DNA of 64,000 nt from AP-15 sp963846635 (GTDB lineage: Bacteria > Pseudomonadota > Alphaproteobacteria > ATCC43930 > CGMCC-115725). The notes beneath the pieces are model-generated. The model saw nothing but the letters and a program-made list of their open reading frames with translations. It did no database searches and had not been told where the DNA came from. This document shows, in pieces, positions 54,364-63,997 of this stretch. Within the stretch, counting starts at the first letter, position 1. Each line of letters starts with the position of its first letter. Where the stretch lies: NCBI GenBank assembly GCA_963846635.1, contig CAWJXM010000049.1:31241-95240 (forward strand). The letters run 5' to 3'. Position numbers and translations under genes: made by a program.

Positions 54364-55707
54364 ATGGCGCAAGAGCCGACATCGTCGATCGAGACGGTTC
54401 TGGAAAACCAACGGTTCGGTAGCCTCCAGATCCGCGTCGCGGCGATTTGCGTCCTGATCCAGATGTGCGACGGCTACGATGTCGGTTCGATCGGCTGGGC
54501 GGTGCCTTCCTTGACCCATGCCTGGCATTTGGCGCCGTCGGCCTTTGCGACGGCTTTCTTGTGGTCGAATATCGGCGTGATGATTGGCGCCCTCGCCTCC
54601 GGGCCAATCGGCGACCGCCTCGGGCGGCGGCCGCTGCTGATCGCCAGCATCACCATCTTCGGTCTCGCCTCGCTAGGGAGTGCCTTTGTCGGCTCGCTCG
54701 GCATCTTGAGCGGGCTGCGCTTTTTCACCGGGCTTGGCATCGGCGGAGGATTTTCCGGGACGACTGCATTGACCGGCGACTACACGCCGCGCCGTTTGCG
54801 GGCGACGATGATCATGGTGAGCTTTACCGGAGCCCCGCTCGGCGGCTTTGTCGGCGGTTTGGCGGTGTCGGCGCTGTTGCGACATTTTGGCTGGCCCGTG
54901 ATTTTCGTTATCGGTGGTGTCTTTCCGCTGGCGCTGGTGCTCGTCATGGCGCTGTGGCTGCCGGAATCGCCGCGATTTCTCCTCAGGCGCGCAAATCTTG
55001 CGCCGCACCAGCGAGCCTGGATCCAAAGCCTCGGCATCGTCCAAGGGCAGGCCGAGCTGTATCCGGCCGACGTCGCCGAGAAAAATCCGATCAAGATGCT
55101 GTTTGGTCCGGGCTATCCACTGCAGACGGTGCTGCTGTGGATCATTTTCTTTTGCAGCCTACTGAATCTGTTCCTGTTTGTATTCTGGCTGCCGGAGGTG
55201 TTGCACTTGAGCGGCATGACGCCGCCCGAGGCGGTATTCGCTTCTAGCCTGATTCCCTTGGGCGGCATGGCCGCGGTGCTCTATCTCGGCTTGCTGATCG
55301 ACCGCTTTGGTCCCGAGCGGACGCTGACATTTCATTATGCCGCCGGCATCGCCTTCGTTGCGTTGATCGCGCTTGCCGCCCTTCCTTATTTCGCCCTGTT
55401 GTTGGTGATCTTTTTTGCCGGGGTGACGGTGATCGGCAGTCAGACCGGGGCCAACGCAGCTTGCGGCGCGCTCTACCCGGCGCGCATGCGGACGAGCGGG
55501 ATCGGCTGGGCGCTCGGCATCGGCCGCTTGGGCGGCATCGCCGCAGCACCCTTGGGCGGTTATCTGTTGGCACGGGGTTTGGCGCCAAAGCACATCTTTC
55601 TGACCGTTTGTCTGTTTGCCCTGATTGCCGCGGTGGCGACCGGGCTCCTGGCGCTGCGCGGTACGCGCGTTGCCGATCGGACCGCTCCCTCCCCGACAGG
55701 CGCATAA
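54364..55707 (+). CDS. MFS transporter, AAHS-type (aromatic acid:proton symporter)
   Basis: The 447-aa product has 12 predicted membrane helices. Family motifs are the loop-2 GPIGDRLGRRPLLIAS near residue 78 and the loop-8 GLLIDRFGPERTL. An acidic residue lies in helix 1 (QMCDGYDVGSIGWAVPSL), a hallmark of the AAHS group. The ATG at 54364 follows GGGAGGCGGG. With the HpaB-type oxygenase next to it, an aromatic acid substrate is likely. Confidence 0.9.
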   Translation: MAQEPTSSIETVLENQRFGSLQIRVAAICVLIQMCDGYDVGSIGWAVPSLTHAWHLAPSAFATAFLWSNIGVMIGALASGPIGDRLGRRPLLIASITIFGLASLGSAFVGSLGILSGLRFFTGLGIGGGFSGTTALTGDYTPRRLRATMIMVSFTGAPLGGFVGGLAVSALLRHFGWPVIFVIGGVFPLALVLVMALWLPESPRFLLRRANLAPHQRAWIQSLGIVQGQAELYPADVAEKNPIKMLFGPGYPLQTVLLWIIFFCSLLNLFLFVFWLPEVLHLSGMTPPEAVFASSLIPLGGMAAVLYLGLLIDRFGPERTLTFHYAAGIAFVALIALAALPYFALLLVIFFAGVTVIGSQTGANAACGALYPARMRTSGIGWALGIGRLGGIAAAPLGGYLLARGLAPKHIFLTVCLFALIAAVATGLLALRGTRVADRTAPSPTGA

Positions 55708-56079
55708 GCTTAGCGGGGTGTCGCCACAAGCCGTGGGCATACCGGGCTGCGACTCCAATCCCCGCCGAGATCGCTCGGCCGGGTGAATGAACGCGCGCCA
55801 AGGGCTATCGCTTTCGCCCATCAAACAAACGGCTATGCCTTTTGGCCATCGGCGGGGATTTGACCGGAATTATGTAGCAGACGCACCTGCACCTACTCTG
55901 AACAATTGAGGCGAGTTTTGGACTCACGCTCTAGTTTAAATTGTGGTAAGTTCTTTGTAGAGAGGTAACCCCGCCCTTATTGTGCCGACCCGCTTGACCC
56001 AGAGAAATAAGGGCGCGAGCTTCCGAATCGGAACAATGGATCCCATAAATCCGTTGATTTTAACCGTCCGCAGGCGAGG
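55708..56079. other. Intergenic, no gene seen
   Basis: About 370 nt before the HicA-like pair, without supported genes; it probably holds their promoter. Confidence 0.4.
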
Positions 56080-56310
56080 ATGGCGCGGTCACAGCACCCG
56101 AACAAGGATATCGAGGCGGCTGTGCAATACGCAGAAAGCCAAGGATGGAGATGCATTATGGCTGGGCATTGGGGTCGCATTCTCTGCCCGCATCGCGCCC
56201 GTGATGGCTGTTGGATGGCCGTGAACGGCACCCCGCGAAATCCGTTTGCACACGCTCAACGTATTCGCGAATACGTTGACAAGTGCCCCCATAAAGGGAG
56301 CGGCCCATGA
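56080..56310 (+). CDS. HicA-like small protein
   Basis: The 76-aa protein begins MARSQHPNKDIEAAVQYAESQGWRCI, resembling HicA-type double-stranded-RNA-binding-fold toxins, including the catalytic-like His position in GHWGRILCPH. Downstream VNGTPRNPFAHAQRIREYV is also typical. Its stop overlaps the next start (ATGA), so the pair is co-translated. A role as a toxin is inferred only. Confidence 0.6.
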   Translation: MARSQHPNKDIEAAVQYAESQGWRCIMAGHWGRILCPHRARDGCWMAVNGTPRNPFAHAQRIREYVDKCPHKGSGP

Positions 56311-56564
56311 CGATCTATCGGTTCAGCATTGAGGTCAGCGGGATCGATCCAAACGAGATAGGTTTGGAGGATCGCTTTTATGGGAATGGCGTAGATGACG
56401 CGCTCATCTCGGTTTCGAATGGTAGGCTAGTCCTTGCGTTCGACCGAGAAGCTATAGACGCGGAGTCAGCCATCAATTCGGCGAGAGATGATATCCTCAA
56501 GCGCGGCGGCAGCATTGCGCGGGTGGAGTGGGACAATCCAAGAACGTGGGATTCGGCCGACTAA
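56307..56564 (+). CDS. Partner of the HicA-like protein, unknown
   Basis: The 85-aa product has an alternating-strand beginning (IYRFSIEVSGIDPNEIGLEDRFYG) and a helix-rich end (DREAIDAESAINSARDDILKRGG). I know similar small proteins encoded next to HicA-like proteins, with no assigned function. The 4-nt overlap with the upstream gene supports a pair. It lacks a recognisable DNA-binding domain. Confidence 0.6.
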   Translation: MTIYRFSIEVSGIDPNEIGLEDRFYGNGVDDALISVSNGRLVLAFDREAIDAESAINSARDDILKRGGSIARVEWDNPRTWDSAD

Positions 56565-56678
56565 AGGGTTGTGCCGCTGACTTTGGCTCGCGCGTCCATC
56601 AGTGCACGATGTGCCAGATGGTTCGCCAATTAATTGACTTGCAATCAGATATAGCACAGCGAAGCTGCGAGGAGACGA

Positions 56679-57116
56679 TCAAGCGCCGCCAAGCCCTCTA
56701 ATTGCATCAGGTGCATTTGCTGCATAATTGCGGATTTGACCCCGATAGCGGGCTGTGACTTCGATCTCGATCTTCATGCGCGGATCGACGAGCCCGCAGA
56801 TGAGCGCTGTCGCCGCGGGGCGGATCGCGCCAAAAACTTCGCCCAGGACAGGTACGATTTTAGGCCAATCGGCAAGGTCGGGCAGGTAATAACGCACGCG
56901 CACGATGTCGGCGAGGGTGGCACCGGCCTCTGCGAGAGCCGCCTCGATGTTGCGCAAGGCCTGCCGCGCCTGCTCGGCCGGATCGTCGGCGATCGTCATT
57001 TGCGTGTAGTCGAAACCGGTCGTGCCGGCGACGAACATCCATTCCCCATCGACGACGGCGCGGCTATATCCGGCCGCGGCTTCGAACGCCGATCCCGATG
57101 AAATCAGCCGCCGCAT
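56679..57116 (-). CDS. RidA family protein (YjgF/YER057c/UK114)
   Basis: The 145-aa protein shows the RidA pattern: GYSRAVVDGEWMFVAGTTGFDYTQ, AEQARQALRNIEAALAEAGATLADIVRVRYYL, VFGAIRPAATALICGLVDPRMKIEIEVTARY. The conserved Arg that contacts the substrate in the RidA class is present in the DPRMKIEIE segment, so imine/enamine deaminase activity is plausible. AGGAG lies 9 nt before the ATG. The tail of 15 residues after RYRG is slightly longer than the family core. Confidence 0.85.
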   Translation of the reverse strand: MRRLISSGSAFEAAAGYSRAVVDGEWMFVAGTTGFDYTQMTIADDPAEQARQALRNIEAALAEAGATLADIVRVRYYLPDLADWPKIVPVLGEVFGAIRPAATALICGLVDPRMKIEIEVTARYRGQIRNYAANAPDAIRGLGGA

Positions 57117-57512
57117 CTTACGCACTCCTGGCGGGGGGCTTCATCGAGGCGGCGCAGATGAGTATCAAAGCATCGATGCTGCGCAACCATTGCCTGAATC
57201 TGCTCGATGGTTCCTCTCATGTCCTCAAAGCCAGGCACTCATCGTTTCATGCCGCAGCATAATCGAGGTCAAGATCCGCATGTCGTTATCATTGGCGGCT
57301 GGCTCAGCCAGCACGCGTTCGAATTGCTGGACTATCAATTCGAGTGGCACCCTATCCGCCATAGCGCAAGTCTGGGAATGCCGAGAAGCGAGTCAACGAG
57401 TTGTGAGCAGCTCTCGTGTCGGAAGGTAAATTCGCCACCTTTCCCCGACATTCTCGGCAGCATCCGGTAATCCAAACCGGCTCAGGACCGAGGCCCATGT
57501 TATAAAGCGGGG
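57117..57512. other. Intergenic, no gene seen
   Basis: About 400 nt between ridA and the ABC-F gene. Open frames exist but have no protein-like composition. Confidence 0.4.
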
Positions 57513-59399
57513 ATGCTAACCCTCAGTGACGTAACTTACCGTATCGAAAGGCGGCGTCTGCTCGATCGCGCCAGCCTGCAAATCCCGGACGGCGCCAAGG
57601 TCGGGTTGGTCGGCCGCAACGGCGTCGGTAAATCGACCCTTTTCAATCTCATTCGCGGCGTTTTGGACCCAGAGGACGGGACGATCGAAGCGCCGGGCAG
57701 CCAGCGCATCGGTTTTCTTGCGCAGGAGGCCCCCGGGGGACCCGCAACCCCCTTCGAAACGGTGCTGGCCGCCGATCGCGAGCGCACGCGCTTGCTCGCC
57801 GAACGGGAGGCCGATCCGGACCCGATGCGGGCAGCCGAAATCGAGACACGGCTCATTGAGATCGGCGCTCACTCGGCCCACGCTCGTGCGGGCCGCATTC
57901 TCGCCGGGCTTGGCCTTGACGACACGCTGCAGCAGCAACCGCTCGCCGACTTGTCGGGCGGTTTGCGCATGCGGACGGCGTTGGCCGCGGTGCTCTTTAC
58001 CGAGCCCGATTTGCTGCTGCTCGACGAACCCACCAACCACCTCGATTTCGAATCCGCGCTATGGCTCGAGCGCTTTTTGCGTGGATATCGCCGAACATTG
58101 ATTCTGATCAGCCATGACCGCCGTGTGTTGAACGCGGTGACGACAATGACCGTGCACCTCGAGCGCGGAAAGTTGACCGCTTACTCCGGCAACTTCGACG
58201 CATTTCTGCGGGCAAGACGCGAGCACGCCGAGCGCATGGCGGTCTTGGCTAAACAGCAGCAAGACCAGCGGCAGCGGTTGCAGGCGTTTGTCGATCGATT
58301 TCGCGCCAAGGCATCAAAAGCACGCCAGGCGCAGAGCCGGCTCAAGGCGCTGGCTCGGCTCGAACCCATCCCAATCGCCGCAGCCGAGCCTCCGCCGCGG
58401 ATTGCATTTCCTGAGCCGCTGCAGTTACGCCCGCCGCTGATCTCGCTCGAACGCGCGAGCGTCGGCTATGTGCCGAAAAAGCCAGTTCTGTCGCGACTCG
58501 ATTTACGGCTCGACCCGGACGACCGCATCGCGCTTTTGGGCGCGAATGGCAATGGCAAGACGACCTTCGCTCGTCTCCTCGCCGGTCGCCTCCCGCTGCT
58601 CGGGGGCAACATAGTTTGCTCGCCGAAATTGCGTTGCGGCTACTTCGCTCAGCATCAGATAGAGGAGATGAGGCCGGACAAATCGGCTTATGATCACTTG
58701 TCGGCACTGATGCCTGGCGCATTGCCCGAGACCGTGCGCGCCCGGCTCGGCAGCTTTGGGTTTGGCGAGGATAAGGCGTTTGTGCCCATCGCCGAATTAT
58801 CCGGAGGCGAGCGGGCGCGGCTCAATCTTGCGCTGGTTACACACGATGCGCCGTCGCTTCTCATTCTGGACGAGCCGACCAACCATCTCGACCTGGAAAC
58901 CCGGGAAGCGTTAGTTCAGGCGCTGAACGAGTTTTCCGGTGCAGTGGTGCTGATCAGCCATGATGAGCATTTGCTGGAATTGGTTGTCGACCGGCTATGG
59001 CTGGTGGCGGACAGAACCGTACGGCCTTTCGAGGGTGATCTCGAAGACTACCGTCGGATGGTGCTGGAGCGGTCCGAACCTGCGAACGGCGATGGCCGCC
59101 CCAATACTAACGGGCGGCGTATGGCGCAGCGACGGACTGCCAACAAGCGACGATTGCTCGAACCTTTGCGCGAGCGGGCACAGCTGGCTGAAGCAACAGT
59201 GGCGCGGCTATCGAGAGAGCGCGAAGCGCTCGAGCGCAGGCTCGGTGCCTGCGACGGTGCGCGCCTCACCGGCTCAGCGATCAGCGAGGCATTGAAGCGA
59301 CGAGCCGAGCTGATTCGCCTGATCGCTGAGGCGGAAAGCGAATGGTTTCTAAACGCCGAGGCGCTCGAGCACGCGGAACAAAAGCAAGCGAGCGAATGA
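57513..59399 (+). CDS. ABC-F family ATPase (Uup-like)
   Basis: The 628-aa protein has two ATPase domains in one chain and no membrane part. Domain 1: GRNGVGKST at 34-42, LSGGLRMRTAL, LLLLDEPTNHLDF. Domain 2: GANGNGKTT, LSGGERARLNLAL, ILDEPTNHLDLE. Between them is the ABC-F linker (residues about 235-285, RARREHAERMAVLAKQQQDQRQRL). The C-terminus is a coiled-coil extension (ERAQLAEATVARLSREREALERRL) that is characteristic of Uup. Such proteins act on ribosomes or DNA rather than in transport. Start ATG 57513. Confidence 0.93.
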   Translation: MLTLSDVTYRIERRRLLDRASLQIPDGAKVGLVGRNGVGKSTLFNLIRGVLDPEDGTIEAPGSQRIGFLAQEAPGGPATPFETVLAADRERTRLLAEREADPDPMRAAEIETRLIEIGAHSAHARAGRILAGLGLDDTLQQQPLADLSGGLRMRTALAAVLFTEPDLLLLDEPTNHLDFESALWLERFLRGYRRTLILISHDRRVLNAVTTMTVHLERGKLTAYSGNFDAFLRARREHAERMAVLAKQQQDQRQRLQAFVDRFRAKASKARQAQSRLKALARLEPIPIAAAEPPPRIAFPEPLQLRPPLISLERASVGYVPKKPVLSRLDLRLDPDDRIALLGANGNGKTTFARLLAGRLPLLGGNIVCSPKLRCGYFAQHQIEEMRPDKSAYDHLSALMPGALPETVRARLGSFGFGEDKAFVPIAELSGGERARLNLALVTHDAPSLLILDEPTNHLDLETREALVQALNEFSGAVVLISHDEHLLELVVDRLWLVADRTVRPFEGDLEDYRRMVLERSEPANGDGRPNTNGRRMAQRRTANKRRLLEPLRERAQLAEATVARLSREREALERRLGACDGARLTGSAISEALKRRAELIRLIAEAESEWFLNAEALEHAEQKQASE

Positions 59400-59658
59400 G
59401 GCGGCAACGAATGGTTCTAAAAGCAATGTTGTGCGTTGAGCCAAATCGGCAATCGCTACCACAGAACGTGCAAAATATAGACCGTTCAGAGCGCGGCTGA
59501 TGGCCGCAGACCAGACTAGCGCTACAATGTACTTTGACAAACGCGCACAAAGCAGTCTATCTGAGCGGGTTGACAGCGGATATCTCTCGCTAGATTGAGC
59601 AACTGGCAAGGGCGGCGATGAAATCGCCGTTGCGAGCGCCTTCCGGAGCGGATTTGCT

Positions 59659-60288
59659 ATGGCCGACAGTCCTACGATCACCGATCGGAACCTTGAAGCG
59701 ACGACGAACATTTCGCTCAAGCGGGAGCCGGCCTGCTTTGCCTTTTTATCTCCGCGATCGATCGCATCGCCAATGTCGATCGACTCGATTAACCTGGACC
59801 TTGCTTCGGCCGACTATTTCCATGGGCGAGCCTCGTTGTGGACGACCCTAGAAATGCGATCGGCAGTCAGTGATGACCATCCAACCGCTCTTCTCGGCTT
59901 CGACGAGACCTTTTTGCGGCCTTTTGCCCGAGCTTTAATCGAGGCGGCAACGACCCGCGCCGCTTATCGAATGAGCATCCTTCACGAGACTCGCAACCCG
60001 GAGCGTTGCCGGGTGGTCGAGTATGTCACCGGGCCCGGCAAAGCTCTGCACGAGTTGATTCTCCAACCCTATGACAATGTAGTGTTGATCAGCGCTACCA
60101 ACGGCAAAGACGGCGAGGAAACGCTGTTCCAGCTGCCGCGCACCGACAGCTTTCTGCGCGCATTCGCCAAGATCGCATATGTCGCCGATCAGGCTCTGCA
60201 TGATCTACTCGATGACATGGAGCGAATCGGTCGTCATCAAAGAACCGCGACGAATCCTCAGCCCCCAAACACGACATCACAAGTATAG
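59659..60288 (+). CDS. Protein of unknown function (209 aa)
   Basis: I do not recognise a family. The product is soluble with an internal region LHETRNPERCRVVEYVTGPGKALHELILQPYDNVVLISATNGKDGEETLFQLPRTDSFLRAFAKIAYVADQALHDLLDDM that reads like a small alpha/beta domain followed by a helical tail. No signal peptide, no repeats. Its codon use resembles the neighbours. Confidence 0.6.
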   Translation: MADSPTITDRNLEATTNISLKREPACFAFLSPRSIASPMSIDSINLDLASADYFHGRASLWTTLEMRSAVSDDHPTALLGFDETFLRPFARALIEAATTRAAYRMSILHETRNPERCRVVEYVTGPGKALHELILQPYDNVVLISATNGKDGEETLFQLPRTDSFLRAFAKIAYVADQALHDLLDDMERIGRHQRTATNPQPPNTTSQV

Positions 60289-60399
60289 GTTCGGATATGC
60301 TGGTCGATCCGGTTCAGGCTGAGCAGTCGAGTTTATTAGCCCTGAACTGCTGATGCGCAGTTCACGCCGGCGGACACAGACTACGCTGCCGATTGCCAC

Positions 60400-60424
60400 A
60401 CGCGGGGGTCCGGGGCCCCCGCGT
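60400..60424. terminator. GC-rich hairpin between convergent genes
   Basis: ACGCGGGGG (60400-60408) pairs perfectly with CCCCCGCGT (60416-60424). There is no T-run, so termination is tentative; it lies between the convergent genes ending at 60288 and 60473. Confidence 0.4.
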
Positions 60425-60472
60425 TACGCTGTTATGGATACCCGAGGTAACGGATACCCGAGCCCTTAAGAT

Positions 60473-60958
60473 TTAGTGCGGCGGCGGCCCACCGGCCCCA
60501 GGGCTATACGGTGGCGGAGGGGGCGCGCCCTCATTGGGAGGCATTCCTCCTCCAGGCGCTCCGCCCGGCATTCCCATGTTGCCTCCGCCAGCCGGGCCTT
60601 CCGGGGCTGCCATTGGCGCGCCTCCACCAGGGGCCGGTGGGTTACTCAGATTGCCGGACTGAATGCGCGCAAGCTCTTCACGATTAAGTTGCGCCGTGGT
60701 ATCGCCGCTGAGTGCAGCCCGGGCGGCCATTTCTTTATGATGGGCATGCATTGCCCTCGCGTGTCTGACCGCGTGGTGATGAGACGGCGGTGGCGGCATC
60801 GCCGAATTCTCCGCCGGCGCCGGAGTCGGAGCCGGCATGGGAGCGCCAAGTCCCGGTTGCCCTGTTGCCGGGTTAAATTGTTGTTGGGTTTGCGCCCAAG
60901 CCGGCGCTGCGATCGCCAGCGCGGCGGTGATCGCGATGCTGCTTACAAGGTGTTTCAT
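60473..60958 (-). CDS. Secreted Pro/Gly-rich protein, paralogue of the next gene
   Basis: The 161-aa product has a signal peptide (MKHLVSSIAITAALAIAAPAWA) cleaved near AQTQQQ. A Pro/Ala stretch and a His/Ala-rich segment (HHHAVRHARAMHAHH) are followed by the block LSGDTTAQLNREELARI (shared exactly with the paralogue), then a Gly/Pro/Met-rich tail. Family unknown. The ATG has GAGAGGA nearby. Confidence 0.7.
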   Translation of the reverse strand: MKHLVSSIAITAALAIAAPAWAQTQQQFNPATGQPGLGAPMPAPTPAPAENSAMPPPPSHHHAVRHARAMHAHHKEMAARAALSGDTTAQLNREELARIQSGNLSNPPAPGGGAPMAAPEGPAGGGNMGMPGGAPGGGMPPNEGAPPPPPYSPGAGGPPPH

Positions 60959-61110
60959 GCCCGGTCCTCTCCGATCAACATAGGAACAACAGTTCGCGAC
61001 AGGCTCTTCGGAAACGAGAGCAGTCCGACTCTCTCCAAGCACGGGCGCGGTCCTGCTCACCGCGTTACCCCGACGCAACAGCGCGGTTGGCCAATGTCGG
61101 AAGAATGTTT

Positions 61111-61581
61111 TTAGTGGCCCGGCGGCGGTCCCGGCGGCATCGCGCCCGGCGGCGGTCCCGATTCAGCCGCTGGCGGTGGTCCCGACGGCGCGGGCGGATT
61201 ATTCAGGTTGCCGGATTGGATGCGGGCGAGCTCCTCGCGATTGAGCTGCGCTGTGGTATCGCCGCTCAGCGCCGCTTTGCGTGCCATCTCGCGATGGAAA
61301 TGGTGCATCGCCTTGGCGTGATGATAGGCAGCCAGTTCCCTATGACGATGATGTGGCCCCGGCGTCGCTGAGTTTGGCGGCGGCGCGGTGGCTTCCGGCG
61401 GCGGCGCGGTGGCTTCCGGCGGCGGCGGAGCGCCACCTCCGGTGTATGGCGTCAGCCCGGGCCCGCCAGGATTGGGACCAGGCGTGCCCACCGAATTCCC
61501 CCCACTCGGGTTTTGCGCCCAAACCGGCAAGGCCACCATCAGCGCGGTGGCAACCGCAACTCCGCTCAGTAAGTGTTTCAT
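61111..61581 (-). CDS. Secreted Pro/Gly-rich protein, paralogue of the previous gene
   Basis: A 156-aa product with signal peptide MKHLLSGVAVATALMVALPVWA, then Pro-rich repeats (two copies of PPPEATA), a His-rich segment (HHRHRELAAYHHAKAMHHFH) and the same LSGDTTAQLNREELARI block, then a Pro-rich tail. It lies 152 nt from its paralogue on the same strand, so it looks like a tandem duplication. A GGAGGA site precedes the ATG. Confidence 0.7.
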   Translation of the reverse strand: MKHLLSGVAVATALMVALPVWAQNPSGGNSVGTPGPNPGGPGLTPYTGGGAPPPPEATAPPPEATAPPPNSATPGPHHRHRELAAYHHAKAMHHFHREMARKAALSGDTTAQLNREELARIQSGNLNNPPAPSGPPPAAESGPPPGAMPPGPPPGH

Positions 61582-62225
61582 GTCCGTTGTCCTCCGTGGC
61601 AATACGCCTGCTGCCTCGATAAGAGAGCGCCGACCCAGCTGGCTCTCAATAGCTCCTTCACGGCCTGATTCTTTGGTCTGCAACTGTAAACGTAGATCAG
61701 ACATCCATATTTACTAGATATCCTGGGGTGAGTCTCCTTTCAAGCGCTTAGGTTGCTCAATCTTGAGGTGATTTGCTCTCAAGGCGAGGAGAACGCGGAC
61801 GTTTGTCGATCAAACTCAGTGCCGGTTGCGAGCGCTCGATCGAGCCGCAATAGGTTGTGCCGGCCAAGTGGAAGGCCTCTCGACGGCATTGACGGTCCGC
61901 CTATTTCAGAAGCGAGCTGTATTTCATAGCTGTCGATTGTGTGGCCTCTCGTCATTTGTATCTTTGGCGCTTGCTCATGTTCGCCGGCCAACGGCACTGC
62001 AAGATCTGCGACGTTCCGATCAGATGGTGGGCCACCCTGGATAGAGCGGTGATTATTTTATGACATTCATGACAAAGGCGGCTGGTGCCGCCTCTGTCGC
62101 TCGCAAACCTGCCTCGGCGCCGCTCGACGGGCCCGCAGCGCCACCGAAGGTCCCAGTTAGTTGTCTAAGCCGGCGTGAACGGCCGCCGGGGGCGACACCT
62201 AACCGCGTTGGGCTATTTGATGCGT
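61582..62225. other. Long intergenic stretch, no gene supported
   Basis: About 640 nt without a convincing gene; the region is GC-variable and holds only scattered short frames. Confidence 0.4.
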
Positions 62226-62468
62226 CTAAGATGATTTGGTGGATTTTGCATGGTGACTTTTCTTGGTGGTTCGGTGGCTGGTCTTATGTGTCGGCGATTT
62301 GGGTGGTGTTGTCTCCGTACCGGGCGCTGGGGTCGTCGGCGCGACCGCAGGCGCATTTGTCGCGGGCGGTGGCGCACCGGCCGAAGAGGGCTGAGCAAAA
62401 GCTCCGGTCGACACAGCATTGCCGGCAAGGAAGGCAACAAGTGCGACCGCGGTAATCAACGTCTTCAT
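62226..62468 (-). CDS. Small secreted Pro/Thr/Lys-rich protein
   Basis: The 80-aa product has a signal peptide (MKTLITAVALVAFLAGNAVSTGAFA) followed by Pro/Ala/Thr-rich residues and a basic His/Lys/Ser tail (KTSHRTTKKSHHAKSTKSS). Such cationic, low-complexity proteins may bind polymers; function unknown. It shares the small-secreted style of the two paralogues upstream, without the conserved block. Confidence 0.6.
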   Translation of the reverse strand: MKTLITAVALVAFLAGNAVSTGAFAQPSSAGAPPPATNAPAVAPTTPAPGTETTPPKSPTHKTSHRTTKKSHHAKSTKSS

Positions 62469-62750
62469 ACAAGGGCTCCTAGGGAGGGAATAACCGTTCG
62501 CCGTTCCTGAGGGCGATCAAGCGCTCACGTCACGACAGCTGCGATTGTGAAGCGCATCCTTATGATACCACAAATTGGGTTAAGAGCGAGTGCTTATCAC
62601 AAATAATGCAGCGCCCGCCAAAGGAAATTGGCCGATTCGGGCGCTTGCAGTGCCCACGGACTTCAGCGTTTCGATGGGGCACACAATAGCCGGCCGCATC
62701 CATCGCCGCGCTTGCGACATAAGTGTAAGTCTTGATGAAGAGAATAGAAC
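62469..62750. other. Intergenic, no gene seen
   Basis: Nothing was recognised between the small secreted protein gene and the terminator. Confidence 0.4.
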
Positions 62751-62781
62751 AAAAAAGCCGCCGCGGCAAAGCCGCGGCGGC
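62751..62781 (-). terminator. Rho-independent terminator of the porin gene
   Basis: GCCGCCGCGGC pairs with GCCGCGGCGGC around a 3-nt loop. On the minus strand the stem is followed by TTTTTT. It ends transcription of the OmpA-type gene. Confidence 0.9.
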
Positions 62782-62835
62782 TGTCGGAACCTTGCTAAGC
62801 GGGCAGGATCCGCAGTTGGTCGTAGATGTGAACGT

Positions 62836-63997
62836 CTATGGGAACACGATCTCCACCCGCCGGTTTTGCGGCTCGCGGACACCGAGCGGGGTCGGTACGC
62901 GCGGATCGTTCATGCCACGACCGGAGACAGCCATTTCGTTGCGCGGAATGCCGAGCCGCTCAAGTACCGTGGCCACCGCATTGGCGCGGCGCTCCGATAA
63001 CCGCTGGTTATAGCCAGGCGAGCCGGTCAGGTCGGTATACCCGGTGACCTGAATCTGGACCGCACCACCCGCCTTGTAATGGGCTGCCGCGGCCTCGAGG
63101 ATCTGCATCCCTTCTGGCGTGATGTTGTATTTATCCCAATCGAAGAACACCAGGTAGACCTGATGCGGCGGCGGCGGCGGCGGGGCCGGCGGGGCCGGTG
63201 GCGGCGGTGGCGGCGGTGGCGGCGGTGCGCCAAACATCATCGTCAAGCTGGCGACCACATTGTTCGATTGGTATTTGACGTTTTTCGACGCTGGCTAGAA
63301 GCATGCACGCATCCGGTGGGCGTCGTGACATTCGCGGCCGGTAGATCGTGGTATTCTGGCGTTGCGCAAATAGCGGTAATCGACATCAAGCGCCAGTGCC
63401 GGATTGATCAGATAACGAATGCCGGCAATCCCTTGATACCCAAACGCCCCACTTACTGCCGCTGAAGATGGGCTGGTGAAGGTAACTGCTGCCCGGTCGG
63501 GGTCGTTACAGTGGCGGTGCCGCCGAGACTACGAAAGACATCGACCGCCCCAATGCCGCCCCCGATATGCGGGGTAATCGGCCATCCCAACGTGAAGTCG
63601 TATATCGCATTGGTCATGATCGCGTTCGAGTGGGAGCTGCCTGTTGCATTGGCGAAGCTCTGTACTCCAGGAAGGCCGACGAACCCGAGTTCGAATTTTT
63701 CCGATAGCTATATTCTTCTTCAAAGCGCCACGGACCCCAGGCGTAGCCTAGCCGCGCACCGGCGTTGAAGCCGCTGTTGTAATTGACCGTTGGTTTGACC
63801 TGAGGGGTGACGATAACCCCGCGGGGACCCTGGACGGCGATGCCGGGGGTCTGACTGAACAGCTTGGTCCACCCGCCTTCGGGCCCCAGATAAAAGGCCC
63901 CTGGCGGATAGGGGCCAAAAAATTGGGCATGCGCCTGGGCGCCGCCAAACGCGATGGCGAGCGCGACGCCGACGCCGAGTAGATAGCGATTTCTCAT
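62836..63997 (-). pseudogene. OmpA-type outer-membrane protein, multiple frameshifts
   Basis: The N-terminus (MRNRYLLGVGVALAIAFGGAQAHAQ signal peptide, then a beta-barrel part with NYNSGFNAGARLGYAWGPWRFEEEYSYRKN) begins at 63997. Then YDFTLGWPITPHIGGGIGAVDVF, GAFGYQGIAGIRYLINPALALDVDYRYL and NNVVASLTMMFGAP lie in other frames. A Pro-rich linker leads to an intact OmpA-like peptidoglycan-binding domain (VFFDWDKYNITPEG, TGYTDLTGSPGYNQRLSERRANAV). At least three shifts break it. The C-terminal domain alone is long and open (62836-63258). Confidence 0.75.

Noticed and set aside
62590..63013. Plus-strand frames over the porin terminator region
   Set aside because: They run through a strong minus-strand terminator and antisense of the OmpA domain; no independent support.
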